Assembly: GCF_014323705.1 (NCBI RefSeq)
Contig: NZ_JABVEC010000010.1
Span: 180,600 to 244,599 of the forward strand
DNA from: Actinomadura alba
Lineage (GTDB): Bacteria > Actinomycetota > Actinomycetes > Streptosporangiales > Streptosporangiaceae
Direction: 5' to 3'
DNA length: 64,000 nucleotides
Shown here: one piece after another, positions 7,163 to 17,589 of the stretch
How the letters are laid out: each line of letters starts with the position of its first letter
Numbering within the stretch: position 1 is the first letter of the stretch
Made by a program: the position numbers and the translations under genes
The notes under the pieces: generated by a model
What the model was told of the DNA's origin: nothing
What the model saw: the letters and a program-made list of their open reading frames with translations, nothing else
Database searches by the model: none

Positions 7163-9352
7163 TCATTGGTCGGCGGCGGCTCCGGTGCCGACCTTCTCGG
7201 CTTCCCGGGCTCGCATGATCTCGCGCTCCTCGGGTGTGGCGATGAGTCCGGACGGTGCCCAGATCTTCGACTCGATGTGCGGGTCCTCGGTGGTCGTGAG
7301 TCCCCGGTCCCCGGACCTCAGCGCCTTGATCCACACTCGGATCGAGTCCACCAGGATGATCACGACGAGGAGGGCGAAGAACGCCGCGAGAATGCCGTCG
7401 ACCGTGGTGTTGACCACCACCTGTTCCATCTGCTCCCTGGTCTTGGCGGTGCCGAGTGAGGTCTTGCCCGCGTCGAGGGCGTCCTGGAACTGCGAGCGCT
7501 GGGCGAAGAAGCCGACCTTGACGTCGTCGGAGAACACCTTCTGCCACGACGCGGTGAGCGTGACGGTGGCGTCCCAGGCCAGCGGCACGAGCGTCACCCA
7601 GGCGTACTTCGCCCGGCCCGACTTGATCAGCAGCGTGGTGCACACGGCGAGCGCGATGGCGGCGAGCAACTGGTTGGCGATGCCGAACAACGGGAAGAGC
7701 TGGTTGATGCCGCCCAGCGGGTCGTTGACGCCGGCCCAGAGGAAGTAGCCCCAGGCGCCGACGATCACGGCGCTGGAGACGTACAGCCCGGGCTTCCAGC
7801 TGACGTCGCCGGCCTTCTTCCAGACGTTGCCGACCGTGTCCTGCAGCATGAACCGGCCGACCCGGGTGCCCGCGTCGACCGTGGTCAGGATGAACAGCGC
7901 CTCGAACATGATGGCGAAGTGGTACCAGAACGCACGGAGCGAGTCGCCGCCGAAGACGTCCGAGAAGATCTGGCTGATCCCGACCGCCAGTGTCGGCGCG
8001 CCGCCGCTGCGGGCCACCAGCGTGGCCTCCTCGACCGACTTGGCGGCCGCGGCCAGCTGGTCCGGGGTGATCCCGAAGCCGATGCTCGCGACCGCCTGGG
8101 AGGCGGAATCGAGTGTCGGCCCGAGCGCCGGGCCCGGCATGTTCATCGCGTAGTAGAGACCGGGGTCGATGATCGACGCCGCGATCAGCGCCATGACGGC
8201 GACGAACGACTCGACGAGCATGGCGCCGTAGCCGATGACCCGGACCTGCGACTCCTTCTCGATCAGCTTCGGCGTGGTGCCGGAGGCGATCAGGGCGTGG
8301 AAGCCCGAGAGCGCGCCACAGGCGATGGTGATGAAGACGAAGGGGAACAGCGAGCCCGCGAAGACCGGGCCCTGCCCGTTCGTCGCGAAGTCCGTGACCG
8401 CCTCGTTCTGCATGGCGGGCAGCGCGAAGACGATCGCCACCGCGAGCATGACGACGACGCCGACCTTCATGAAGGCGCTGAGGTAGTCACGCGGAGCGAG
8501 CAGCATCCAGACGGGCAGTACGGAGGCGACGAAGCCGTACCCGATCAGGGCGAGCGTCAAAGTCTGGGGCGACCACGTGAACGCGTCGGCGAGCCCCGAC
8601 TCGGCCACCCAGCCGCCGCTCACGATGGCGAGCAGCAGCAGCACGATGCCGATCGCCGAGGTCTCCAGCACCCGTCCCGGCCGCATGTAGCGCATGTAGA
8701 AGCCCATGAACAGGGCGATGGGGATCGTCAACGCGATGGAGAAGGTGCCCCAGGGCGAGCCCTTCAGCGCGTTGACGACCACGAGTGCCAGCACCGCCAG
8801 CAGGATGACCATGATGGCGAGCACGGCGATCAGCGCGGCGATGCCGCCGATCGGGCCGATCTCGTCGCGCGCCATCTGCCCCAGGCTGCGCCCGCCACGG
8901 CGCATGGAGAAGAACAGCGTCACCATGTCCTGTACGGCGCCCGCGAAGATGACGCCGAGGATGATCCAGATGGTGCCGGGCAGATAGCCCATCTGCGCGG
9001 CGAGCACCGGGCCGACGAGCGGGCCGGCGCCGGCGATCGCGGCGAAGTGGTGGCCGAAGAGCACCCGGCGGTCGGTCGGGTTGTAGTCGATGCCGTTGTT
9101 CACCCGTTCGGCGGGCGTCGCGCGCGTGTCGTCGGTCCGCAGGACCCGGCGGACGATGAAGCGCGCGTAGAAGCGATACGCGATCGCATACGAGGCGAGC
9201 GCGGCGAAGACCAGCCAGACTGCGGAGATCTCCTCCCCGCGGGACAATGCGATGATCCCCCAGGCGACCGCGCCCACGAGGCTGACCGCGCTCCAGATCA
9301 CGATCTGCTTGACTGTCGGCTTGCGCCTACTTGCCACGTCCGTCACGGGCAC
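7163..9352 (-). CDS. cstA: Carbon starvation protein A (CstA) family transporter
   Basis: A 729-residue inner membrane protein with many hydrophobic helices, of the peptide/pyruvate transporter family induced at carbon limitation. Diagnostic segments are NNGIDYNPTDRRVLFGHHF, GAGPLVGPVLAAQMG and the later GTTPK and DAGTRVGRF blocks. Length and order match full CstA. ybdD lies downstream. A 19 bp palindrome (9370-9388) sits just upstream of the start and may carry its control. The start ATG follows a GGAGGTGCC-like site. Confidence 0.94.
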   Translation of the reverse strand: MPVTDVASRRKPTVKQIVIWSAVSLVGAVAWGIIALSRGEEISAVWLVFAALASYAIAYRFYARFIVRRVLRTDDTRATPAERVNNGIDYNPTDRRVLFGHHFAAIAGAGPLVGPVLAAQMGYLPGTIWIILGVIFAGAVQDMVTLFFSMRRGGRSLGQMARDEIGPIGGIAALIAVLAIMVILLAVLALVVVNALKGSPWGTFSIALTIPIALFMGFYMRYMRPGRVLETSAIGIVLLLLAIVSGGWVAESGLADAFTWSPQTLTLALIGYGFVASVLPVWMLLAPRDYLSAFMKVGVVVMLAVAIVFALPAMQNEAVTDFATNGQGPVFAGSLFPFVFITIACGALSGFHALIASGTTPKLIEKESQVRVIGYGAMLVESFVAVMALIAASIIDPGLYYAMNMPGPALGPTLDSASQAVASIGFGITPDQLAAAAKSVEEATLVARSGGAPTLAVGISQIFSDVFGGDSLRAFWYHFAIMFEALFILTTVDAGTRVGRFMLQDTVGNVWKKAGDVSWKPGLYVSSAVIVGAWGYFLWAGVNDPLGGINQLFPLFGIANQLLAAIALAVCTTLLIKSGRAKYAWVTLVPLAWDATVTLTASWQKVFSDDVKVGFFAQRSQFQDALDAGKTSLGTAKTREQMEQVVVNTTVDGILAAFFALLVVIILVDSIRVWIKALRSGDRGLTTTEDPHIESKIWAPSGLIATPEEREIMRAREAEKVGTGAAADQ

Positions 9353-9369
9353 CTCCAGCGACCGTATGT

Positions 9370-9388
9370 GTTGTCACATGGTGACAAC
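9370..9388 (-). promoter_or_regulatory. Perfect palindrome upstream of cstA
   Basis: GTTGTCAC-ATG-GTGACAAC is an inverted repeat with 8 bp arms, 18-36 bp before the cstA start codon. An extra half-site GTGACAA occurs at 9416-9422. The position suggests a repressor operator, or an activator site if transcription starts close to the gene. The regulator is unknown. Confidence 0.6.
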
Positions 9389-9458
9389 GCGCGAGGTTCC
9401 ATTCAAGTGAAGAACGTGACAAATAGGCAATAGAGGTATATCGGTTCGTCTACGGCGT

Positions 9459-9503
9459 CGTGATCTCGCGAGCGCGCGACGGAGACGCGCCCGCGAGATC
9501 ACG
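9459..9503 (-). terminator. Hairpin downstream of the E2 gene
   Basis: The arms CGTGATCTCGCG and CGCGAGATCACG are 12 bp inverted repeats about 20 bp past the bkdC stop codon. There is no T run, which is common for GC-rich actinobacterial terminators. The outer CGTGATC is shared with the 70 bp palindromic family, but the rest differs. Confidence 0.6.
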
Positions 9504-9518
9504 GCAGGACTGCTCCGA

Positions 9519-10997
9519 TCAGGTCCAGGCGAGCATTCGCAAGGGGTCCTCGAGGAGCGACCCGACGTCGCGTAGAACCATGGAACCGAGCTCACCGTCG
9601 ACGACGCGATGGTCGAACGACAGCGCGAGCGTCGTCACCTTACGGATCTTGATCTCGCCCTCGTGGACCCAGGGCATGTCCCGCACCTGACCGAAGGCGA
9701 GGATCGCGACCTCGCCGGGGCTCAGGATCGGGGTCCCGGTGTCGACGCCGAACACGCCCACATTGGTGATGGTGATCGTGCCGTCGGACATGTCCGCGAG
9801 CGGTGTGCGCCCGGAGCGGGCGATCTCGGTCAGCCGGGTCAGCGCCGCCGCCAGCTCGGCCAGTGTCAGGTCCTGGGCGTTCTTGACGTTGGGCACGATC
9901 AGGCCGCGTTCGGTGGCGGCCGCGATCCCCAGGTTGACGTAGTGCTTGACCACGACCTCCTGGTCACCCCAGCTCGCGTTGATCCGCGGGTGGCGCCGTG
10001 CTGCGAGCACCAGGGCCCGGGCGACCAGCAGCAGCGGTGAGACCTTCACGCCCTCGAACTCCGGCAGGTCGCGCAGCCGCTTCATGGCGGCCATCGTCTC
10101 GGTGACGTCGACCTGGAGGAACTCCGTGACGTGCGGGGCCTCGAACGCCGACCTGGTCATCGCGGCGGCCATGTTCTTGAGGACGCCGCGGACCGGGATG
10201 CGCTCCTCTCGGCGTTCGCCCGCTGACGTGGCCGGGATCGCGGGAACCTCCCGAAGGCCCGTGGGCCGCGCCGACGAGCTGGCGGCTTGGACGTCCTCGC
10301 GGGTGATCGAACCCTGCGGACCCGATCCGGCGATCGTGGTCATGTCGACCCCGAGGTCCCTCGCGAGCTTGCGCACCGGCGGTTTCGCCAGTACGGCCAC
10401 CCGCCCGGGCGGCATCGGGGCGGCCGGTGCCGCGGGGACGGCCGGCGGCACCGGAGCGGGCGGCGCGGACGGCGCCGCCGAGGTGGTCGCGGCCGCCGCG
10501 GCCGCGGAGGACACGGGCGATCCGGCCGGCCGCTTGCGCGGGCGGCGCGTGGTCGTACCGGCCTTGACGCCGTATCCCACCAGGACCGGCTGGCGCTTCT
10601 GCCCCCCGGCCGACGGATCGGCCTTCGGCGCCGGGCTGCCGTACGTGCCCGGCTCGACGGCGCCCTCGGCCGGCGGCCGCGGTACGAGGTCCTCCTTGAG
10701 CGCGGCGGTCCGTACCGACGGTTCCGCCTCCGGCGGCGCGCCCGGCGCGTCGCCGGACACGTCCACGGAAATGATCGGAACGCCAACGTCCACGGTCTGG
10801 CCCTCGGCCACGTGCAACTCGGCGACGATCCCCTCGAAGGGGCAGGGCAGTTCGACGATGGCCTTCGCCGTCTCGATCTCGACGATCGTCTGGTTGACCT
10901 CGACCTGGTCGCCCGGGCCGACATGCCATTTGACGATGTCGGCCTCGGTCAGCCCCTCGCCGACGTCGGGCAGCTTGAACTGTTTCAGATCGGCCAC
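9519..10997 (-). CDS. bkdC: Branched-chain 2-oxoacid dehydrogenase E2 component (dihydrolipoamide acyltransferase)
   Basis: E2 core of the 2-oxoacid dehydrogenase complex; it transfers the acyl group from lipoyl-lysine to CoA. About 492 residues: a lipoyl domain at 1-80 with lysine in ETAKA; a long Ala/Pro linker; a peripheral-subunit-binding domain (VRKLARDLGVDM..GSGPQGSITREDV); and an acyltransferase domain with SFDHRVVDG carrying the catalytic His/Asp. The GTG at 10997 lies one base after the E1beta stop codon. The lipoyl start (LKQFKLPDVGEGL) supports it over an upstream start at 11036. Third gene of the E1alpha-E1beta-E2 operon. Confidence 0.93.
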   Translation of the reverse strand: MADLKQFKLPDVGEGLTEADIVKWHVGPGDQVEVNQTIVEIETAKAIVELPCPFEGIVAELHVAEGQTVDVGVPIISVDVSGDAPGAPPEAEPSVRTAALKEDLVPRPPAEGAVEPGTYGSPAPKADPSAGGQKRQPVLVGYGVKAGTTTRRPRKRPAGSPVSSAAAAAATTSAAPSAPPAPVPPAVPAAPAAPMPPGRVAVLAKPPVRKLARDLGVDMTTIAGSGPQGSITREDVQAASSSARPTGLREVPAIPATSAGERREERIPVRGVLKNMAAAMTRSAFEAPHVTEFLQVDVTETMAAMKRLRDLPEFEGVKVSPLLLVARALVLAARRHPRINASWGDQEVVVKHYVNLGIAAATERGLIVPNVKNAQDLTLAELAAALTRLTEIARSGRTPLADMSDGTITITNVGVFGVDTGTPILSPGEVAILAFGQVRDMPWVHEGEIKIRKVTTLALSFDHRVVDGELGSMVLRDVGSLLEDPLRMLAWT

Positions 10998-10998
10998 G

Positions 10999-12005
<1,007 letters not shown>

Positions 12006-12009
<4 letters not shown>

Positions 12010-13139
12010 GACGACGCCTCCTCGAACGACTCGAGGTAGGCCGCGAACTGCTGCTGCTCCTCGGTGATCAGCTCATGCGATTCCGCGTAGACGTTCTCGA
12101 ACATCGCCAGCGGCTGCGGGTCGGGCAGCTCCAGGCAGGCCTTGCGCAGGTCCTTGCCGATCTGCTTGGCCTCGGCCTCGATCTCCTCGAAATAGTCGGC
12201 CGTGGCCAGCTGGTTCTTCACGAGATAGGACTTCACCCGCTCGATCGGATCCTTAAGTTTCCAGGATTCGAGCTCGGCCGCCAGCCGGTAGCGGGTGGGG
12301 TCGTCGGTCGTGGTGTGCGCCCCCATCCGGTAGGTGTAGGCCTCGATCAGCGTGGGCCCCTGGCCGCTGCGGGCGGCCTCCAGGGCCTTGCGTGTGACCG
12401 CCATGCAGGCGAACACGTCGTTGCCGTCGACCCGGACGCCGGGGAAGCCGAAGCCGTTGGCCCGCTGGTAAAGCGGGACACGGCTCTGCCGCTCCAGCGG
12501 CTCGGAGATCGCCCACTGGTTGTTCTGGCAGAAGAAGACGATGGGTGCGTTGAACACCGACGCGAACACGAACGCCTCGTTGACATCGCCCTGCGAGGTC
12601 GCGCCGTCGCCGAAGTAGGCGATGGTGGCCGCGGCGTTCGGCGTGCCGAGCACGCCGTCGCGCTGGATGCCCATGGCGTAGCCGGTGGCGTGCAGCGTCT
12701 GGCTGCCGATGACGATCGTGTACAGGTGGAAGTTGTGCTCGGCCGGGTCCCAGCCGGCGTGGTTGACGCCGCGGAACAGACCGAGCAACCGGACCGCCTC
12801 GACCTGGCGGCACCAGGCGACGCCATGCTCGCGATACGTGGGGAAGACCATGTCGTTGTCGGACAGCGCCCGGCCGGACCCGATCTGCGCCGCCTCCTGT
12901 CCGAGCAGGGAGGCCCAGATGCCCAGCTCGCCCTGGCGGGTCAGGGCGACCGCCTCGAGATCGATGCGCCGGACGATGACCAGGTCACGGTAAAGATCGC
13001 GGATCTCTTGATCGCCAAGATCCAGCGGATAGTCGGGATGTTCCACGCGCTCGCCCTCGGGGGTGAGCAGTTGGACCAGCTCGGGGGAGACATCCTGGCC
13101 GGCGCCGGTCGGCGCGCCGCGCACGGAGTCGATGGTCAC
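12006..13139 (-). CDS. bkdA: Branched-chain 2-oxoacid dehydrogenase E1 component, alpha subunit
   Basis: Thiamine diphosphate-binding alpha subunit, 377 residues. The ThDP motif is GDGATSQGDVNEAFVFASVFNAPIVFFCQNNQ-like, seen as FGDGATSQGDVNEA followed by QNNQWAIS. YRMGAHTTTDDPTRYR carries the conserved phosphorylation-loop histidine. The GTG at 13139 is preceded by AGAGGAG with six bases of spacing. An open frame back to 13256 adds 39 residues without family resemblance. First gene of the bkd operon, divergent from an aldehyde dehydrogenase gene. Confidence 0.92.
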
Positions 13140-13399
13140 GTGCCGCTCCTCTTGCAACTCGGGGCCGGCGAGCGGGATCGCCGTGAGCCGGCCGACGTAA
13201 GGCCACCGCCCCTGGTAAGAGGCGTGAGGCTCTCTGGCCATGGTGTCAGACGTCACTTAAGGGGGCGCAAGCCCCAACTTGCCGGATGTCTACCCGCATC
13301 GTTGTGCGCGGCACCGAAGCGGAACGCATAGTTTCCGGGATAGCGGCTATCTCAGCAGGATCCGAGGCACTCCCCCCGGGGTGAGGAAGGACCGCTGAC

Positions 13400-14860
13400 A
13401 TGAGGACCGCCGAGACCACCACGACTGAACCGCAGTTCAGCGTGCCCGGCATGCTGATCGGCGGGGAGTGGACGCCGACCGGCGAGAACGGCCTGAGAGA
13501 GGTACGGGCACCGTACGACGGCCGGCTCGTCGCCCGGGTTCCCGCCGGCGGGCCCGCGGACGTGGCCCGTGCCGTCGAGAGCGCCGTGAACGCGTTGAAC
13601 CGTGACGACTTCGCCCGGGTGGACCGGATCCGGGTACTCGAACAGACCTCGGCCGCCCTGAACGACCGGCGAGATCATTTCGCCCGGGCCATCGCGATGG
13701 AGTCGGCGAAGCCGCTCAAGACCGCCAAGGTCGAGGCGGCGCGCGCCGTCGACACCTTCGCCTTCGCGGCCGCCGAGGCCCGCCGGCTGGCCGGCGAGAT
13801 GGTGCCGATGGACGCGTCGGCGTCCGGAGCAGGCAAGACCGCGTTCACGCTGCGGGTGCCGGTGGGGGTGGTGGCGGCGATCTCGCCGTTCAACTTCCCG
13901 CTGAACCTCGTCGCCCACAAGATCGCGCCCGCGTTGGCGGCCGGCTGCCCGGTCGTGCTGAAGCCCGCGTCCCAGACTCCGGTCAGCGCGCTTTTGCTGG
14001 CCGAGCTGCTGAACGGCCTGGGTGTGCCCGCGGGCTGGCTGAACGTGGTGACCGGCGGAGGGTCGACCGTCGGAGACGCGCTGGTCACCCACGATGACGT
14101 CGCCTACGTGACCTTCACCGGATCGTCCGAGGTCGGCTGGGCCATTGCGGGCAAGGCCCCGCGCAAGAAGGTACGGCTGGAGCTCGGCTCGAACTCACCG
14201 CTGATCGTCGACGACCCGGCCGACTGGTCCAGGGCGGCCGCGAAGGCCGTGAACGCCGGATTCGCCCATGCCGGGCAGTCCTGCATCTCCACCCAGCGGA
14301 TCTACGTTCACGCCGACGTGGCGGAGGACTTCATCGAGGCGCTGGTGCGCCGCGTCGAGAACCTGGTCACCGGCGACCCGCTCGCCGGGGACACGGACGT
14401 GTCCTCACTCATCTCCGCGGAGGACACGGAACGGGTCAAGGAGTGGATCGACGAAGCCGTCGCCGCCGGCGGCAAGATGCTCGCCGGCGGCGACGTGATC
14501 GACGGGGTGCTCCGGCCCACGGTGATCGAGGGTGCCCCGCCGACCACGAGGCTGCAGCGCGAGGAGGTGTTCGGGCCGGTGGTGACGGTCACCCGGTACG
14601 AGTCGTTCGACGAGGCCCTCGCGCTCGCCAACGACACGCGGTACGGCCTGCAGGCCGGGGTCTACACCTCCGACGTCGGCAAGGCGCTGCGGGCGGCGAA
14701 GGTCCTGCGGTTCGGCGGCGTGCTGATCAACGACGTGCCCACCACCCGCGCGGACCAGCAGCCGTACGGCGGCGTGAAGGACTCGGGCAACACCCGTGAA
14801 GGCCCCGCGTACGCCATCGAGGAGATGACCGAGCGTCGGCTGGTGTCGCTGCAGCCCTGA
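13400..14860 (+). CDS. NAD(P)-dependent aldehyde dehydrogenase
   Basis: A 486-residue ALDH superfamily enzyme that oxidises an aldehyde to the acid. Conserved parts: ISPFNFPLNLVAHKIAPAL, the VTFTGSSEVG nucleotide-binding turn, the general-base glutamate in LELGSNSP, the nucleophile cysteine in GQSCISTQR, and EVFGPVVTV near the C-terminus. The substrate is not clear. Divergence from the bkd operon suggests aldehydes linked to amino acid or acyl metabolism, which is inference. A 14 bp-stem hairpin lies just downstream. Confidence 0.9.
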   Translation: MRTAETTTTEPQFSVPGMLIGGEWTPTGENGLREVRAPYDGRLVARVPAGGPADVARAVESAVNALNRDDFARVDRIRVLEQTSAALNDRRDHFARAIAMESAKPLKTAKVEAARAVDTFAFAAAEARRLAGEMVPMDASASGAGKTAFTLRVPVGVVAAISPFNFPLNLVAHKIAPALAAGCPVVLKPASQTPVSALLLAELLNGLGVPAGWLNVVTGGGSTVGDALVTHDDVAYVTFTGSSEVGWAIAGKAPRKKVRLELGSNSPLIVDDPADWSRAAAKAVNAGFAHAGQSCISTQRIYVHADVAEDFIEALVRRVENLVTGDPLAGDTDVSSLISAEDTERVKEWIDEAVAAGGKMLAGGDVIDGVLRPTVIEGAPPTTRLQREEVFGPVVTVTRYESFDEALALANDTRYGLQAGVYTSDVGKALRAAKVLRFGGVLINDVPTTRADQQPYGGVKDSGNTREGPAYAIEEMTERRLVSLQP

Positions 14861-14886
14861 CCGATCGCCCGAGCGTGCGACGGCGG

Positions 14887-14924
14887 CCGGTTCGCGACGG
14901 CGGCCGGCCACCGTCGCGAACCGG
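14887..14924. terminator. Bidirectional hairpin between convergent genes
   Basis: The arms CCGGTTCGCGACGG and CCGTCGCGAACCGG are a perfect 14 bp inverted repeat with a 10 nt loop. It lies between the convergent aldehyde dehydrogenase gene and the Pro/Gln-rich membrane protein gene. No T run follows. Confidence 0.65.
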
Positions 14925-14927
14925 TGG

Positions 14928-15626
14928 TCACGCCGCGGCGAAGCCCAGGATGAACAGGAAGAAGAGAAGCGCGAACGGGACCACGATCAGCGCGATGGTG
15001 GCCCCCATGCCGTTCCACGGCTGCGGGCCCGGGCCCATCGCACCCGGCGAGAAGGCGAACAGCGGCGCGCGGTACTCGAGCTCGACCGACTGGCCCTGTT
15101 GCAGCGGCACCTGCAGGTCCGCCGGCCCGATCCGCGAGGGGATGAGGTACGGCACGTGGACGTGCACATGGTGCTGGCCGGCCGGCATCGGAATGACGTT
15201 GCGGCCCCACTGACCGGGGAACAGGTGTCCATTGATCGCGATCTTCGGCTTGATGAACATGAAGATCCAGGCCAGCGGGAAGTACTTGAGGTCGAGCGCC
15301 AGTTGTGCCTGCCCGCCGCCCGGCTGCGCGTGCAGCTGCTGACCGTGCTGCTGCTGGCCGTATTGCTGCTGCCCGTACTGTGGCTGGCCGTACTGCTGCT
15401 GAGGGGCGGGTGCCGGGTAGCCGCCCTGTTGGGGGTAGGGCTGCTGTGGTGCCGGATGGCCGCCGTGCTGGGGATACGGCTGCTGCTGACCCGGGTAGCC
15501 GCTCTGCTGGGGGTACGGGTTCGGAGCGGGGGCATGGCCGCCGGGTCCGCCCGGATAGGGCTGCTGCCGACCCTGCGCGCCCCAGGGGGTGGGCGCGTTC
15601 GGCTGCGGGGGGTATGGGGTGCTCAA
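14928..15626 (-). CDS. Pro/Gln/Tyr-rich membrane-anchored protein of unknown function
   Basis: A 232-residue protein. Residues 1-105 are low complexity with PYPQ, GYPG and QQYGQ repeats. Residues of about 110-200 form a folded, beta-rich region (ALDLKYFPLAW, PMPAGQHHVHVHVPYL, VELEYRAPLFAF). The C-terminal 25 residues are a hydrophobic helix. The TTG start follows AAGGAC. Such P/Q/Y-rich tails are common in actinobacterial membrane proteins; the family is not recognised here. It is followed by a convergent terminator shared with the ALDH gene. Confidence 0.72.
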   Translation of the reverse strand: MSTPYPPQPNAPTPWGAQGRQQPYPGGPGGHAPAPNPYPQQSGYPGQQQPYPQHGGHPAPQQPYPQQGGYPAPAPQQQYGQPQYGQQQYGQQQHGQQLHAQPGGGQAQLALDLKYFPLAWIFMFIKPKIAINGHLFPGQWGRNVIPMPAGQHHVHVHVPYLIPSRIGPADLQVPLQQGQSVELEYRAPLFAFSPGAMGPGPQPWNGMGATIALIVVPFALLFFLFILGFAAA

Positions 15627-15697
15627 CGGGGTCCTTCCATGGCTGCGCGGCCCTCACGATACCGGTCTGTAGTCATTCAGATGCGCAAATATCAGCA

Positions 15698-17317
15698 TCA
15701 TTCGCGGGAAAGCACACGAGTGACGCCCGCGGCCACTGTCAGGCCGAGGACCAGGCCGGCCGCCACCAGCAGATTGGCGACCCATTGATAGACGCCCGCC
15801 GGGCTGTAGGCGATCTCCTGGCCGAGTGAGCCTATCGGCAACAGCAGATCGAGCGTGTAGAAGAATGCGTTGAAATGCGGGCGCTGGCCATCGTCGAGAA
15901 CCGGGGGTCGCCGGAATGAGAACACCACGGTGCCGATGGCCAACAGGACGAGCAACCAGGTGGTGGCACGAAATGGCCGGTAACCGTAACCGACCGTCAC
16001 GTCCTGGACGAATCCCCACGCCTTGCTGGGAGTGGTGAGACCCGCGCGCCGGTCCCGCTGCTTGGCCAGCAGGACCGTTCGCCCTTCCGCGTCGAGCCCG
16101 ATAGAGCGGTAGGTCTCGGCGAGCCGCTCATAGGGCTGAGGCTGGTAGCCGTCGGTGTCCCGGCGTAGCCAGTTCAGCCTTTCCTGCGCGCGGAGCGGTG
16201 GGTCGATGGCGTCGTAGGACAGCCCGTCGAGCTGCAGTCCGGCCGGCCAGGTCGCCGGATCGTCACGGAGCCGGCTGATCTTCGCGTACGAGTAGTCCAC
16301 GAGCCCCTCGATGGGCTCGGCCGGCCGCAGCAGCACGTCGTCGGCCTGCAGCCGCTGGCAGCTCAGCGCGATGCCACCGGCGTTGGAGATCCGGCCGCCC
16401 CGCAGGCTGAGCTGACCGCCGATCCGGGCGCCGGCGAAGCTCACCAGGCCCTTGGCGTCGAAGCCGTCCGAACAGTAGACGTCGGTCTCGACGGCCAGGT
16501 CGTCGGCGTTGAGAGCCGTACGGTCGGGGTGGTTCAGCACCGCCCCCACCAGGGAGAGGTAGCCGCCGACGCGGGCGCCGCGCAGCCGTACCGCCCCGTT
16601 GGCCGAGAAGCCGCCGTCACAGAAGACGTTCGCGGCGACGTCCAGCCGGCTGGCGTACAGCGCGGAGCCCGAGGGATTGCGCAGCCGGGCGCCGCGGAAG
16701 ATCAGCTGGCCGCCGATCCGGGCGCCCGGCAGCCGCACCTCGCCGTCGGCGGTGAAGCCCTGATCGCAGTAGACGTTGGCGTCGACGGCCAGCCGGTCGC
16801 CGAGAAGCGCGTCGCCACCCGGATTGAGCAGGTGGACGCCGCTCAGGTTGAGGATTCCGGTGATGTGCGCGCCGTCGAGCCACAGCCCGCCGGAGACGTG
16901 GCTGCCCTCGAGCCACAGGTGCCCCTCCACCGTGGTGCCGGAGGCGACCAGCCCGGGCAGCCGGCAGCGCAGGATGTGCATGCTGCGCATGCTCGCCCAG
17001 TAGAGATGCGGCGATTCGTCGAACGAGCACCCGGTGAGCGCGAGCGGCACGGTCACCTCGGCATGCCCCAGATTGAGCGTGCCCGTGATCCGCGCACCGG
17101 TGAGCCGCACCGCCGCGATCTCGCCCGGCTCGGCGTCCTGGGCGCCCAGGAGCAGCGCGACGATCACTTCGGCCCTGACGACCCGGTCGGCGGTCCACCG
17201 GTCGGCGTCCGACGGGTCGTCGAAGACCGGATTGCCGGTGGTCAGGTCGACCGACCCGCCACGAGGGAACGCCTCCCAGAGGGCGCGCTCCGGCGATGAC
17301 AGTTCCTCGATGCGCAT
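15698..17317 (-). CDS. Solenoid-repeat protein with a C-terminal two-helix membrane domain (copy 2)
   Basis: A 539-residue paralogue of the protein at 1994-3478. It has the same N-terminal pattern (SSPERALWEAFPRGGSVDL, VVRAEVIVALLLG). The solenoid is longer, with repeats such as VRLPGARIGGQLIFRGARL and VRLRGARVGGYLSLVGAVL. The conserved QLDGLSYD and RDTDGYQPQPYERLA linker follows. Two C-terminal hydrophobic helices flank FYTLDLLLPIGSLGQ. The ATG at 17317 has GGGAG upstream and aligns with the start of copy 1; the open frame runs back to 17596. No enzyme motif is visible and the function is unknown. Confidence 0.82.
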   Translation of the reverse strand: MRIEELSSPERALWEAFPRGGSVDLTTGNPVFDDPSDADRWTADRVVRAEVIVALLLGAQDAEPGEIAAVRLTGARITGTLNLGHAEVTVPLALTGCSFDESPHLYWASMRSMHILRCRLPGLVASGTTVEGHLWLEGSHVSGGLWLDGAHITGILNLSGVHLLNPGGDALLGDRLAVDANVYCDQGFTADGEVRLPGARIGGQLIFRGARLRNPSGSALYASRLDVAANVFCDGGFSANGAVRLRGARVGGYLSLVGAVLNHPDRTALNADDLAVETDVYCSDGFDAKGLVSFAGARIGGQLSLRGGRISNAGGIALSCQRLQADDVLLRPAEPIEGLVDYSYAKISRLRDDPATWPAGLQLDGLSYDAIDPPLRAQERLNWLRRDTDGYQPQPYERLAETYRSIGLDAEGRTVLLAKQRDRRAGLTTPSKAWGFVQDVTVGYGYRPFRATTWLLVLLAIGTVVFSFRRPPVLDDGQRPHFNAFFYTLDLLLPIGSLGQEIAYSPAGVYQWVANLLVAAGLVLGLTVAAGVTRVLSRE

Positions 17318-17589
17318 GGACTGCTCCCGGGGGGTGAACGCTCTGTGCCATGTATATCGGGGCGCGTGAACGCGTACGACCATGACGAGGAACGGCTCGC
17401 CGCACCACCACGGGTCGCCGTGCCGTACGCTTCGGAGCCGTACGAGAATCCGCAGCTCAGAGAGCGAGTGGCGGGGACCCGGAGCGGTAGCGGCGACCGC
17501 GGGGCATCGGCGATTGCCGAGCCCGGCGAAAAGACGGCGTGAACCGCTCTCGGCCCCGGCCATGAGGATCCGACAGAAGGGAGCCGACC

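Noticed and set aside
7919..9433. Long plus-strand open frame over cstA
   Set aside because: Antisense shadow of cstA, rich in Arg/Asp/His with no domain pattern.
9459..9503. Possible fourth copy of the 70 bp palindromic element
   Set aside because: Only the outer CGTGATC is shared; length and inner arm differ, so it is better read as the bkd terminator.
13257..13399. Small GGGGC-GCAA-GCCCC hairpin near the bkd/ALDH divergent promoters
   Set aside because: A 5 bp stem is expected by chance at this GC content; no further support.
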